Source: Plectosphaerella cucumerina | Lineage: Eukaryota > Ascomycota > Sordariomycetes > Glomerellales > Plectosphaerellaceae | DNA: 64,000 nt | NCBI GenBank assembly: GCA_020746995.1 | Contig: JAGPXD010000005.1 | Location: 124,001 to 188,000 of the forward strand | Direction: 5' to 3' | In this document: positions 53,902 through 64,000 of the stretch, piece by piece | How the letters are laid out: every line of letters starts with the position of its first letter | Position numbering within the stretch: the stretch's first letter is position 1 | Notes under the pieces: model-generated | Told to the model about the DNA's origin: nothing | What the model saw: only the letters and a program-made list of their open reading frames with translations | Database searches by the model: none | Position numbers and translations under genes: made by a program

Positions 53902-54873
53902 ATGTCTGGGCTCACCATGATAGACTCGTTACCGAACGAGGTATGTCTGCAGGCGCAAGTCTTGGGGGAAAACGATGCTCATGCTGTCGATCAGATACTA
54001 GACGCCGTACTCGACTCGCTGCCGACGCCGTCACTGCTGCCCATGGCGCTCGTATGCCGTCGGTTCCGAACCGCCGTGACGGAAACAGTGCGCCTGCGGC
54101 TGCTAAGGACAGCTGACCTCGACGGCCACGAGATGGAGGTCGAGTGCTATCACCCGATCGCCAAGCTCACGACGCCGACGTTGTCGTGCCATCCGGGATC
54201 TGTTCTCACGATAGGAAGTGCCGCCTCCAAGGGGCCTTCACCGTGGGACGAGTGCTGGGGGCTCGGCAATGTCGAGCAGGTGTACTCGCGGTTCGTGCCA
54301 GACGATGCCTGGGCGACCCAGGAGGTAGCTCTCGACGAGGGAGAGCTATTCTCGCAGCTCTGTGCATCAGTGGCCATGGTCAGATCCGGTCCACGGCGGG
54401 GCCTGTACCGCTCGCACAGCGGCGTCGGTGACGGCGTCGTCCGAGTGTGGCGGGACTGGCTGGCAACGAGAGCAACGGCGGCGGCGGCGGCAGCGGCGGC
54501 GTCAGCAGAAACAGAAACAAACGGGTCGAGTGAGGAGGATGGCATCCTCTGGGCCGACTACCGCAAGAACCTGGGCGTGCGGTTCGGCGTGACCCGGGGC
54601 GGCGAGCACGCACCTCCTGCGAGGGCGGGCGACGAGCCGGCAGTCGAGTATACCCTCCACTACAGAGGTATGTTTCTCCTCGCGGGGACAGTGTTTCGGG
54701 GATGGCCCGTGTGGCGGAGATGCAAAGTCGAGCGGGCGAGCGAGGACGGAGCTGACATGTTGTCTGTAGAGGTGCTGGTGCGCACGAGCCGTGTGTTGCT
54801 GGCAATGGAGCGATCGGCAGCGCTGGAGGGCGCGCAGAGAGGTAAAGCAGTCGTCATTACGTCGTCTTACTGA
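53902..54873 (+). CDS. F-box-like protein of unknown target
   Basis: Single exon of 323 residues starting MSGLTMIDSLPNEV; the frame upstream has no ATG. The first 60 residues hold an F-box-like helix set (DSLPTPSLLPMALVCRRFRTAV, about 38-59), with the usual Leu-Pro start and the CRRFR ending that contacts Skp1. The remainder has no recognisable repeat such as LRR, WD or Kelch. It includes short Trp/Asp-rich stretches and a poly-Ala run (about residues 194-201) from a GCG/GCA microsatellite at about 54477-54502. An SCF ubiquitin ligase adaptor role is inferred from the F-box alone. The substrate is unknown, and a divergent pseudo-F-box is possible. Confidence 0.65.
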   Translation: MSGLTMIDSLPNEVCLQAQVLGENDAHAVDQILDAVLDSLPTPSLLPMALVCRRFRTAVTETVRLRLLRTADLDGHEMEVECYHPIAKLTTPTLSCHPGSVLTIGSAASKGPSPWDECWGLGNVEQVYSRFVPDDAWATQEVALDEGELFSQLCASVAMVRSGPRRGLYRSHSGVGDGVVRVWRDWLATRATAAAAAAAASAETETNGSSEEDGILWADYRKNLGVRFGVTRGGEHAPPARAGDEPAVEYTLHYRGMFLLAGTVFRGWPVWRRCKVERASEDGADMLSVEVLVRTSRVLLAMERSAALEGAQRGKAVVITSSY

Positions 54874-57557
54874 GGGGAGAGGAGCACAGCAAACAGAGGA
54901 GGAGGAGGCTGTGCGAGGGAGGAGAAGCTTGAGAGAGACGGAGGGAGCACGGATCTTCGGGCGTGGTCTCGATCGATGATCATGATCCGTGCCGTCTGCC
55001 TAGTGATTTCTCAGCCGTTCTAACGTCTGCGCACAGGGACAGGAAGAGGGACGGGGACAGGGTTCGTCGAGGTCGCGGGGAACAAGAGCTTTGCTGTGGA
55101 TGTGGAGGCCGTCTTTTGGTCATCCATCAGTCATTCGGGATACGCGCGAGCCGGCGTTGCAGCTGCGTAGGGCAGCAAGCAGGCAAGGAAGGGCAAGGGG
55201 AGGGAGGCTCGAAGGGCTGGTCTCGGCCTTGAGGGACCTCAAGGACACCCTTGAACGGAACGCGGGTGACGATGGTGGTTCATGCGGGTGCCCTTGGCGG
55301 CGCCCCGGGACGAGTGTCACACCCGGAGGGGGGCCAAAGGCTAGAGGGGCGGATGCAGGGGGCTAAGAATCTGCATCAACGGTGGAGGGAGGGGGCCGAG
55401 GGAGAACGATTGGGTCCTCGAGGGATGCAAGGATGGAGGTGGATGGTGGATGCATGCTTCTTTGCTTTTAGGCACTTGGGCGCATGGCGTTCGTTCGTTC
55501 GTCGACCTGAGGACTGGCACAGGTGGTCCAGGAAACAACGCCCGAACAGACAGGCGCTGACAGATGGGACGAATGGGTTTTATCATTTAATAGGTAGCGG
55601 GCGCAGGCGGCACTGACATTTGCGCTGGCACTTTGGGGGAATTCTAAAAAGAGATTTTCTGACTTGGCCGAGAGAATGGATGGTGAGGTTCAAGTGGTGA
55701 GCAAACAGGACGAACCAAGGTCAGTGCTGTCTGTCCCCGACGCCGCCATTGCCACCATCCATCCACGCTAGAGACGGGGGCTATGAGAAGTTTAACCCGG
55801 GGACCTGCAGTGGTTCTGCGCCCGGTGTCTGGGTCTCAGGGGAGAAGGAGGCGTTGGGAGGAAGATGGGTTGCTTGATGGATGGTCGTCGTCCGTCTGCC
55901 GCCCCAAGCGACACGACACGACGCAACTGACGAGCGATCAACGCGCTCAATACCACCCTGATGTGACATGATGGGCGAGGCCCCCGCCTGACAATGACAT
56001 GGATCAAAGGCCAGCTTCCGGCTTCCGGTCAGTGTCGGGGGATTAAGGCATGACGAGGCTGTATGCGAGCTCGGAGCAGGTGTCAACCCTCCAACCCAAC
56101 ACACGTGTCGGCAGCGAGAAAGGTGAGCAGAGGCCACCGCGGTTCGCAACGTCGATCAGGGGACAGGGACAGGCCTCTTGGCTGCCCCCTGCGCGATGGG
56201 TGACGTCGGGGGTTTTACGAAGGGAGGGTTAAGAGGGTGCTCAGGCCTTCAAGGGGCTCGAGACACGATATAGGGGAGATGGCTGACGGCTGGGGGCGGT
56301 TGGAGGCCGTTTCTGAGGGCATCTGACAGCTGGCAGGTTCACTATCGACCCCATTTGGTGACTCGAAACGGCCCCCTCCTCGACTCGGACAACTCCAACC
56401 TGAACCAAACCACCCACGAGAAAAACGGCCATGGCGCTCCAGCACGGTTTCAGGGACCCTGCCATCGCAACCCCCCTTCAGCGCAGCCAGCGGTCCGAGC
56501 CATGGGAAGATGCTGCAGTGCACCCTGGCAGGCCTGGGCGGGCTGATCCCCAGATCGGGGCGTAGCCTGTCCGCCGGCCACCAGTTGGCACCATCGCCAC
56601 CACCACCTCCACCACCACCGTCATCTTCAACATCAGCCTTGGGAACCATCGCCTATTCGTGTCAAGCCCGCGGCGCTGCAAGTCTCGGACGACACTGTAA
56701 CCGGTGACAACCTCCGTTTCCCACAGCAACCCACGAGACACAGAAACGACGTGGATCGCCTGCTATACCCTCCCCTCCTCGATCCACCGCCGCCGTCGCA
56801 TCACCGCCACGGCCGAGGGTCAAGCACGACGACCACGCTGCATGCTGTGGCCACCCGCGCACAGCATCGCACGTCCGCGGAGAACGCCTGCAGCCCTGCA
56901 CCGCCGTTTGACTACCGGTCCAGCTCCAGCACCGCGCACACGAGTCTGAGGAACGCCAGGCTGAGCGGCGATGCGCTGCCCCGAACAGAAGCTCCATTTT
57001 TGGGGCCGCGCACGGCCGCACACACCCATCCATCCCTCGTGCATCCCTCACCATGACCCTCCCGTCCCTCCCTGCGAGTCGAGCCCCTGGTCCCTGTCCA
57101 AGGGCCGGGCACACACACCCGACTCACACCTCCCTCGCCGCCACGGGCCCCGTCAGTTCAGCACTCGGCTTCTGTCCCATTGTCCATGTCCATATCCATC
57201 CTGCATCTCGCATCTGCCGCCCCTCGGCCCTCGAGGTGTTTTCCATTTCTCGTTTCCTTCCCGTTGACCCGATACCACCTTGCGACGCCGGCTGAACAGA
57301 AACATACCGGCTCATCTCGTCTCTTCCAGCCCGGAGCCAGACCCGACTTGACTCGACATTAGGCACGACACGACTCTCTACGACTTGCGTGCTGGCGCGC
57401 TGCCCGCAGGATCAGGAATCCAATCGCGCGGCTCTTAATGACCACGGCATCTCACGCCTGACGAACACCACTGAGGAACGAAAGAACGGACGGGAAAAGA
57501 GGACACGCCCAACCCGGAACAGACACCGGCCGGAATCTCTTTTGTATCACGACCATC
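54874..57557. other. Long intergenic region upstream of the MFS gene
   Basis: About 2.7 kb. No frame is supported; the longest (minus 56215-56649 and 56662-57114) are Gly/Arg/Ser-rich and unrecognised. A CAC/CCA microsatellite is at about 56593-56622. The C-rich part from 56700 on is probably promoter and leader of the MFS gene. Confidence 0.4.
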
Positions 57558-59973
57558 ATGGCTACGGACGAGAACCAAAAGTCGGCGCCATGGCGCACCA
57601 GCGAGGCAGAGTTGAGATGGAAGCTGGCACTCTCTCTCGTCGACGCCCCGCCGCCGGTTCCTCCCAAGGACACCCCCAAGGTGACGACAGCAAAGGCAAC
57701 GCCTGCAATGACGACGGCCACGCCCATCACGACCACCACCGAAACAACACCAGAAACACCCGCCGCCAGCCGACCCGGAACCTCTTCCACCAATGCCCCA
57801 AAGCCTGCCATATGGAGCAGGCCCGGCACGGCCAAGACGACAAAGTCTTCGAAATCCGCCAAGTTGCCCTTCCTCCTCAGCGGTACCATGTCCTCCTCGA
57901 GACCCAGCACCTCCCATGCGAGACCCTCCACAGCAAAGACGACCGCCTCGGAGAAGAGACCCAACACCGCCGTGACCTCCAGGACGGCACCCTTCTCACC
58001 CACATTCACAGAGGCCACCTCGCTATCCGCAGGCGGCGAGACTACCACGACGGCCGGCCGTACCTGGGCCCGCCTTGCCTCAAAGGTGACCATGACGCCC
58101 CTGAAGCCCGTCAAGATCACCAACCCCATGCGCGGCTTTGGCAAGTCGCTGAGTCTCCGCCGTTACGACTCTCAGGGAACCGTCTCCACCATCCCGGCCA
58201 TGCCGGCCCTTCCCGCTTTCATGAACAGAGATGAGGAGGCCGCCATTGATTCCGAGAAGCGGCCAGCAACCAGCTCGACAAGGCGCCTCTCTCGCTCTTC
58301 GACCAAGACGGGAAAGACCATCAAGTACGCCGCCGGAAAGTACGAGGGTATCGAGCTGAGCCCGCAGCCGTCTGACGACGAGAACGACCCCTTGGTGAGT
58401 TTGCCCGCCTTGCTTCCCACCCCTACCTCACTGACTGACTGCCTCCTAGAACTGGCCCCTGTGGAAAAAGGACCTCAACCTCGTCGCCCTCCTCGTCACT
58501 GCCGCCCTCTGCAACGCCATGAAGACAGTTCTTATTCCCATTGCCGTGCCCCTCGCCATCCGCCTCTCTGCCTCACAGGTTGAAGTCGCCGCCCTGACCG
58601 CCATGCCTCTGCTCATCGCCGCCTTTACCTCTCTCGCCTCGGTCACAGCCGCCAAAGTCTACGGCAAGCGCCCCGTCTATCTCACCTCAGCCGCCGCCCT
58701 TCTCACCGGCTCCCTCTGGAATCTGCGCGCCCCGACCCTCGCCCAGGCCATGGGAGCTCGTCTCTTTCAAGGCCTCGGCTGGGGCGCGTTTGACGTGCTT
58801 CTCCTCGCGTCTATCCATGACACGTACTTTGAACATGAGCGCCGCTTCCGCGTCGCCGCTCACGATGTCCTCTGCGCCATCAGCATGTGGTCACCACCTA
58901 TCTTTGGCGGCCTCATCGAGCGCAACTCGCCGCGCCCAGAGCCGCAGATGACCTTTGAGGTGCTCGCCTGCTTCTGGGCTGCTGCCTTGCCGCTACTTGT
59001 CTTCGCCGCCCCTGAGACAGCTTACGATCGCTGGTTCAGCGGCTCCGCTGGCCTGCCTCTCGCCCCCTCGCCTCTCAACATCCGCCGTCGCTCCATCGGC
59101 CGCTTTGAGGTTCCCGTCCCGACTATGGCTGGTATGCGCTCGTGCCTGCGCCGCGTCGTTCCCGTGTCCGATTTCCGCGGCTTCACGGATTCGCGCACTC
59201 TGCTCCAGGGCCCCCGCGCCTTCCTTGCTCCCACCACCCTCCTCCTCGCCATTCTCACTACCTTGCCCGTCGGCGCACTCTGGGGTCTCTCCCACACCCT
59301 CTCGCCACTCTTCGGCCGTCGTCTCGACACAGCCCAGACCGGCTCACTCCTGGCCGCCCCTCTGACAGCCACTGTCGTCACAACCGGCCTCTTCATCCTC
59401 TGGAGCCGGTGCCGCACCGAGGCCGACATGCCCAACCGCCTCCTCGCCGCCTTCCTCGCCGTCGGAGCCTCCTTCTGCTTCGTCGGCATCCTCTCCTTCG
59501 GCATCGAGGTACACGTCTTCCGCCGCGGCAACGCCTCATTCCCCCTCCTCTCGGTGCTGCTCGGCCTCGTCGCCGCCGGCGCCTACCTGCTCGTCTCGCT
59601 TTCGCGCCCGCTCATCTGGCGCTCAGCGCGCTTTACGGGCTCAAACCTGCACGTGTGTCTGCGCAACGTGGCCGACATGGACGCCGGCGTGCGCTGCTGG
59701 CGCGGATTCTTCACTGGCGTTTTCATACTGGCCTTTGCGAGCGCCATGCAGCGCTCGGCTGTGGCGCCGGCAGAGGTCGTTCTCTTTGCCGGCACGGCAG
59801 CTGTCAAGGCGGGCTGTATCGCCATGGCGGCGTGTCAGTTGGCCGTCGCGGGCGCTGTCGGCGCCGTTTGGTGGTTCAAGGACGAGAGCGTGCGGCGCCG
59901 CGATGGGCGCGTCATGGGATTTGTCGATTTGAGCATGCTCAAGCGCAGTGGATCTTTCTTTGATCATAATTAG
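57558..59973 (+). CDS. MFS transporter with long Ser/Thr-rich N-terminus
   Basis: Two exons, 57558-58394 and 58450-59973, coding 786 residues. The first 280 residues are hydrophilic and rich in Thr, Ser, Pro and Lys, then comes ENDPLNWPLWKKDLNL, the typical entry to the first helix of fungal drug:H+ antiporter-type (DHA1) transporters. About 11-12 membrane segments follow. A loop after helix 2 reads KVYGKRPVYL, a variant of the family's GxxxDRxGRR/GKR motif A. The helix 4 region is LFQGLGWGAFDVLLL. The tail is short (LKRSGSFFDHN). Substrate is unknown; multidrug or metabolite efflux is the usual guess. The N-terminal extension is longer than most members and may be a regulatory region. It lies upstream of, and on the same strand as, the secreted esterase. 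Confidence 0.82.
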
Positions 59974-60177
59974 GAGGTGTAATGCCTGGGATGGGAAGGT
60001 TGGGAGCGTGCGATGCGAAGTTTGGACGACTTGAATGAGGTGCGGCGATGGATTACAATACCCCTGAATACCAACAGCTTATCTCGTTTGTCACACACTT
60101 CCATGCAAAGTGACTGGTTCCTGTTTAAAGATACCTTGAAGTCGTTTCCCACATGGTCCTGTTTTCCTCGACCGTCT

Positions 60178-60236
60178 CAATCGACGCAGTAGGTCGATCG
60201 ACTTAGCAGGTCGATCAACAGAACAGGTCGATGGAC
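60178..60236 (+). repeat. Dispersed 25-bp repeat copy 2 within ~18-bp AGGTCGAT units
   Basis: Bases 60178-60202 match 3942-3966 at 22 of 25 positions. Then two further units with the core AGGTCGAT follow at about 60209 and 60227, roughly 17-18 bp apart. Confidence 0.6.
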
Positions 60237-60519
60237 AGCTTACGCCGTAGGTACATGCACCTTGCAGTAGGTATTGATCTCCCGAGGTCGTCCCCTTTCT
60301 CGAGCCCCTGCTGTAGCCGCTGTTTTCCCAGCCAAGGGCCCCGGAGTGTTACCTGGCATCGGAGAAGCCAGGGGCAAGGTTCCACCTTCGACCAGGTAAG
60401 GTATTGGTAGAACTGTGAATGCTCGAAGTTAGGGCATCAATTTGAGGGGAATTACATTACCTGCAGGGGGCATTGGTTTAAAGTTGCGAATGGTCGATCC
60501 CATGCCATTTTATTTGGCT

Positions 60520-60526
60520 ATATACT
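60520..60526 (+). promoter_or_regulatory. TATA-like box of the carboxylesterase gene
   Basis: TATATAC, 110 bp upstream of the ATG at 60630. Confidence 0.5.
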
Positions 60527-60629
60527 GAAGTGCCCGGCCACATCCCCCGCTGCATCCAGCCAGCATCCTTCAGTCCGCACCAGCACGCTCGAAGCCTCTG
60601 GATAGGAGAGACAGACGTTCACTGCAGCC

Positions 60630-62231
60630 ATGACTCGCTACTCTGCACTCTGCATTGCGGCCCTTGCGCTGAGCTTGGTCACCAGCAGCCAAGCCAGTCT
60701 TTGCCAGCAGTGCCCGCGCGACTTGAGTGGCCATCTCGAAGCCAATACCACCAACGGTCTCATCACCGGCCATGCTGCCTCAAATACGACCTGCGTCGTC
60801 GAGTTTCTCGGTATCCCCTACGCGAAGCCGCCCGTCGGTAATCTGCGCTTCGCGCCTCCCGAGAGGTTCACCGGCAACGCCGCCCAGGACGCCTCCAGCT
60901 ACGGCTTCGATTGCCCATTGACGGCCAGCGCACCCGTCAATTATCCCAACCTGACAGCCCAGGCCCAGCGCGTCATTGGCTATTTTGCCTCGGCCGCCGG
61001 AACGCCTCAGAGCGAGGACTGCCTCACTCTCAACATCTGGTCGCGTCCGTCGGCCAAGCCTGCGCCCTCAGGCACCCCTAAGCTCAAGCCCGTGCTCGTC
61101 TTCTTCCACGGCGGCCGCTTCGCCATCGGCAACACCAACAGCCCCTTCTACACCGGCAAGTACTTCGCCCAGGCTGAGGACATTGTCGTCGTCACCGTCA
61201 ACTACCGGCTGAACATCTTTGGCTTCCCTGGCGCACCGGGCGAGACCCAGAACCTCGGTCTGCGAGACCAGCGCGCTGCCGTTGAGTGGCTTCGCGACAA
61301 TGCTGCAGCTTTCGGGGGCGATCCGGACAAGATCACCCTCTCAGGCCAGTCGTCTGGTGGCGTGGGCATCGACTACTGGGCCTACGCTTACCGAGAGGAC
61401 CCCATCGCCCACGGCCTCATCGCCTCCTCGGGCAACGCCTTCAGCTTCCCGGTCAACGCCCCCGGTGTGCCTGAGCGCAACTGGAACACTGTGGTCGCCG
61501 CCGTAGGCTGCGCCAACGAGACCGAGGTCATGGACTGCATGCGCCAGGCCGATTGGAAGGCCATCGAAGCCGCCGCTGGTGCTGTGCGTCCCACTGCCAG
61601 CTCGAGCGTCCTCCGCTCCATACCTCCGTTCTACCCGCAGCCCGACTCGGAGATCGTCTTCGCCGACTATCTGAGCCGCACTGAGGCCGGCAGCTTCGTC
61701 CCCATTCCCCTTCTTGGCGGGTCGAATCACAACGAGGACGGCTACTACCGCATCCCGGCCTTCCGCGCCGGTACCGTGCCGACCGACGCTCAGGTCGCCT
61801 CCTTCTTGCTCGAGTCTTTCACCTGTCCCGTCTCCTTCCAGTCCGAGGCTCGTCGTGTGGCCGGTGTCCCGTCTTTCGCCTACCGCTTCTTCGCGGACTG
61901 GGACAACACCCGCCTCTTCCCGACCAGCGGCGCGTATCATGGCACTGATTTGCACATGGTGTTTGGTGCATCGGAAGATACGAGCGGCCTGCCCGCCTCG
62001 AGCGACCAGAAGGAACTGACCAAGATCATGCAACGCATGTGGTTCGCCTTCAGCGATGACCCTGCCGAAGGCCTCACCAAGGCCCTCGAGTGGCCTGCCT
62101 TCAACCCAGAGGCCGAAACCCTGGCGCTGCTTGGCAAGGACAATGTGCCAGAGATTCGGTTTGTCAAGCCGAGCGAGTATGATGCGCCGTGCTCCACGGT
62201 GACGATGGGTGCACTGGGAACGAGCGCATAG
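60630..62231 (+). CDS. Secreted type B carboxylesterase/lipase
   Basis: Single exon of 533 residues. Signal peptide at about 1-22 (LCIAALALSLVTSSQA). The alpha/beta-hydrolase fold of the cholinesterase-like family is clear. EFLGIPYAKPPVGNLRF is near residue 58, EDCLTLNIW at 129 and the oxyanion segment FFHGGRFAIG at 158. The nucleophile elbow is SGQSSGG (Ser241), where most relatives have GESAG. The acid is probably Glu in GGSNHNEDGYY and the histidine is in YHGTDLHMVFG, so the triad is complete. Several NxT/NxS sites and paired cysteines fit an extracellular enzyme. The substrate is an ester, not definable further. It converges, 252 bp away, on a CTF1-like transcription factor gene. Confidence 0.92.
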   Translation: MTRYSALCIAALALSLVTSSQASLCQQCPRDLSGHLEANTTNGLITGHAASNTTCVVEFLGIPYAKPPVGNLRFAPPERFTGNAAQDASSYGFDCPLTASAPVNYPNLTAQAQRVIGYFASAAGTPQSEDCLTLNIWSRPSAKPAPSGTPKLKPVLVFFHGGRFAIGNTNSPFYTGKYFAQAEDIVVVTVNYRLNIFGFPGAPGETQNLGLRDQRAAVEWLRDNAAAFGGDPDKITLSGQSSGGVGIDYWAYAYREDPIAHGLIASSGNAFSFPVNAPGVPERNWNTVVAAVGCANETEVMDCMRQADWKAIEAAAGAVRPTASSSVLRSIPPFYPQPDSEIVFADYLSRTEAGSFVPIPLLGGSNHNEDGYYRIPAFRAGTVPTDAQVASFLLESFTCPVSFQSEARRVAGVPSFAYRFFADWDNTRLFPTSGAYHGTDLHMVFGASEDTSGLPASSDQKELTKIMQRMWFAFSDDPAEGLTKALEWPAFNPEAETLALLGKDNVPEIRFVKPSEYDAPCSTVTMGALGTSA

Positions 62232-62483
62232 TGTGTTGGCATGTACATTTCTTTGCAGCCTGTCATCGTCGGTCAGGCTTGTCGTGTAGTTCGACGACAA
62301 GGTGACAGACTTGCCAACTCCCGATGGGAAGCACCGACCAGATGTATCAGCTTCGCACCTCTGTACAAATCACTATCTCGCCAAGTTGTCCAGTCACGGT
62401 TACTCCTTTCGTTCACATCTTGGGAACTCCGAGTGGCTACACGTATTTACTAAGTTATGGTTTATTTAGCAGTGACCTAGTGT

Positions 62484-64000
62484 TCATGGTGCCATCATCA
62501 GGCTCTCCCCCATCATACCAAACGGCATCTGCTCCATGAACATCTCATCCATGGCCATATCGTCTCCCTCAGCCTTCATAAAATCGTCAAACGTGAAGAG
62601 GTCCTCAAAATCATCATCTCTCGCTTCCATCTTCTCATCTGACCCTTCCACTCCCTCATCTGCGTCCATATCAATCTCCCTTTCAAGATCCTCCGGTTCA
62701 CAGCCGAGCGCGGCGCGCACAAGCTCTGCCCCGTGGTCACCACCGCTGTACACCCCACGCAATCTCTCGAGAACACGGCGACAAAAGAAGATGTTGCGCA
62801 TAGCCTCGCGTCGGGCGGCTTCATCCTTGCTGGATTTCCACTCGACGATGAGGGTAAGAATGGCGGGTATCAAGACCGTGACGGCAGCGCTGGGTAGGTA
62901 GCTGTCGAGGCGGAGGCGGTAGAGGTCTGCGGCCATGCGGGTGATGCCACGAGCGGCATGAGAGACGCGGAGCTGTGAGAGCCTGCTAGAGCGAGCGTCG
63001 GAGGGGCTCCTCGCGTTTGCATTTGGACGATGGAGCGTCGCGATGGCTGCATGGCAGACGAGTTGGAGAATGATCTGGTGGAGAAGGATAGTTGCGCATG
63101 GGTCGTTGGGGTCTGGCGAGTTCTTCGGGCTCCAATATGTGCAGACATCCGGAAGGGATTCTTCCCAGAGCCTCAGTTCGCCATCGAGGCGGTCGATGAC
63201 CGTATGGTCGCGGATGGCCTTGGGATATAAAAGCATCCGGCTTCGAGCAATACCCTGGGGATCAGGGAGGAGCTCCCGGCTGCGCACCTCGTATTCGGTG
63301 CTGAGAATATGCCCAATGTGTACACATAGCTGGCTCTCAGCGATGAACATCGTGGCAAGGTCGCGCTGTCTGGCGGGGTCGCATAGTACCGTGCTGCGGG
63401 CGAAAGGGAGGCTCGTGATGTCGGGCGAGGAGATGATGTCAAAGTCGTCCATGGTCAAGGCCGGATATTTGAAGGTTTCGCTGTCGATCTTGAGAGGCAG
63501 CCGCATGCCGAGCGAGACCAGGCGGTCCCTGACGAGACATGTCCAACGGATGCGCTTCCAGAGGCGTTTCTTGGCTGGGGACAGGCTGGCCGTGTGCACC
63601 GTGTTCGCAATGTCATTAGCCACGCCAATCCAGTGGGAGGCACCCTTTTCGTCATCGAGTGTCTCGTGCCAGAAGGCCATGAGCAGTAGAGCTTGGGAGA
63701 TGGCCATGGGGTCTGTTTCGCAGTCGAGAGTGTAGAGCAGCTGCGAGGTATCAGCATCTGGATCGTCTGGAGCAGGTGCTTAGCACTACATGTACTTACC
63801 TTGGCCTTCTCAAAGAAACTCTTCCGAGCCGCTCTTCTCGACGTGTAACCGGCTTCCTGTAGATACTGAGAGTCGACAAACGCCGAAGCCGAGAACATGA
63901 CAGCCTGCACTAGGAGTAGGCTCGCAGGGCTTTGGTCTTGGCCAAAGTCATTCTTCCCCAGAGCAAGCTCGTCCTGATGCTGCTGCATGAGTTGCAGGAA
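62484..64000 (-). CDS. Fungal-specific transcription factor, CTF1-like (5' part outside window)
   Basis: Two exons are visible: from the window edge to 63800, and 63740-62484, joined by a 59-bp intron so that FFEKAK runs into LLYTLDCETD. About 485 C-terminal residues are seen. They hold the fungal-specific transcription factor homology domain: QAVMFSASAFVD, the RRAARKSFFEKAK helix, ISQALLLMAFWHE, RLWKRIRWTCLVRDRLVSLGM and the later GITRMAADLYRLR. This resembles regulators such as cutinase transcription factor 1 beta. The N-terminal zinc binuclear cluster would lie beyond base 64000 and cannot be confirmed. The last 70 residues are very acidic, with an aromatic DDDFEDLFTFDDF core typical of activation domains. 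Confidence 0.85.

Larger units (their letters stand above)
59974..60629. other. Intergenic region with the second dispersed repeat copy
   Basis: Contains the MFS 3' flank, a cluster of AGGTCGAT-type units at 60178-60236, and the esterase promoter with a TATA-like box at 60520-60526. No gene. Confidence 0.5.

Noticed and set aside
1..64000. tRNA, rRNA, CRISPR arrays or transposons
   Set aside because: No convincing T-arm/anticodon pairs, spaced direct repeats, LTRs, terminal inverted repeats or transposase/reverse-transcriptase motifs were found by reading.

Overview
The window is nuclear DNA of a filamentous ascomycete (Pezizomycotina), most likely a Sordariomycete. Protein-coding genes are GC-rich and lie on both strands with no operons. 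Introns are mostly 47-71 bp, with GTRAGT or GTATGT donors, CTRAC-like branch points and CAG/TAG acceptors. The proteins are typically fungal: Tam41, Mad1, a BIR-domain Bir1, a GH7 cellobiohydrolase with CBM1, an Ato/YaaH transporter and a Git3-like receptor. The secreted GH7-CBM1 enzyme points to growth on plant material. Genus cannot be fixed from sequence alone.

Layout. 0-7 kb: mitochondrial sulfide:quinone oxidoreductase (+), a 57-residue Pro/Arg/Gly-rich microprotein (-), and a four-exon SNF-type sodium symporter (-). 7-10.4 kb: gene-poor, with a 26-G run and a 17-bp minisatellite. 10.4-18.5 kb, all minus: a fungal N-terminal-domain/ankyrin protein, a four-TM MARVEL-like protein, a TupA-like solute-binding protein and Tam41. 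19.5-22 kb: Mad1 (+). 25-30.3 kb: a GPCR (+), a class I glutamine amidotransferase (-), and a DHH-family exopolyphosphatase (+) divergent from it. 30.3-33.9 kb: apparently non-coding. 33.9-43.3 kb: cellobiohydrolase (+), an odd small gene (-), MDR oxidoreductase (+), Ato transporter (-), CoA-binding protein (-) and a GT-A glycosyltransferase (-). 45.6-54.9 kb, all plus: Cdc4-type myosin light chain, M3 metallopeptidase, Bir1 and an F-box-like protein. 57.6-64 kb: an MFS transporter (+), a secreted carboxylesterase (+), and the 3' part of a CTF1-like transcription factor (-) running off the end.

Most genes look like unlinked housekeeping or accessory functions. Mad1, Bir1 and Cdc4 all act in mitosis or cytokinesis but are 20-30 kb apart, so nothing suggests a cluster. 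The only set that might work together is MFS transporter, secreted esterase and CTF1-like regulator at 57.6-64 kb. No transposon, tRNA, rRNA or CRISPR array was recognised.

The most unusual items are: the two small genes (2646-2819 and 36696-37061), of which the second ends in a stop codon that overlaps a good splice donor; the bacterial-type TupA-like protein; an NLR-type N-terminal domain fused straight to ankyrin repeats; a possible CBM-dropping splice choice in the cellobiohydrolase; and a short dispersed repeat whose two copies, 56 kb apart, differ only by C/T changes.
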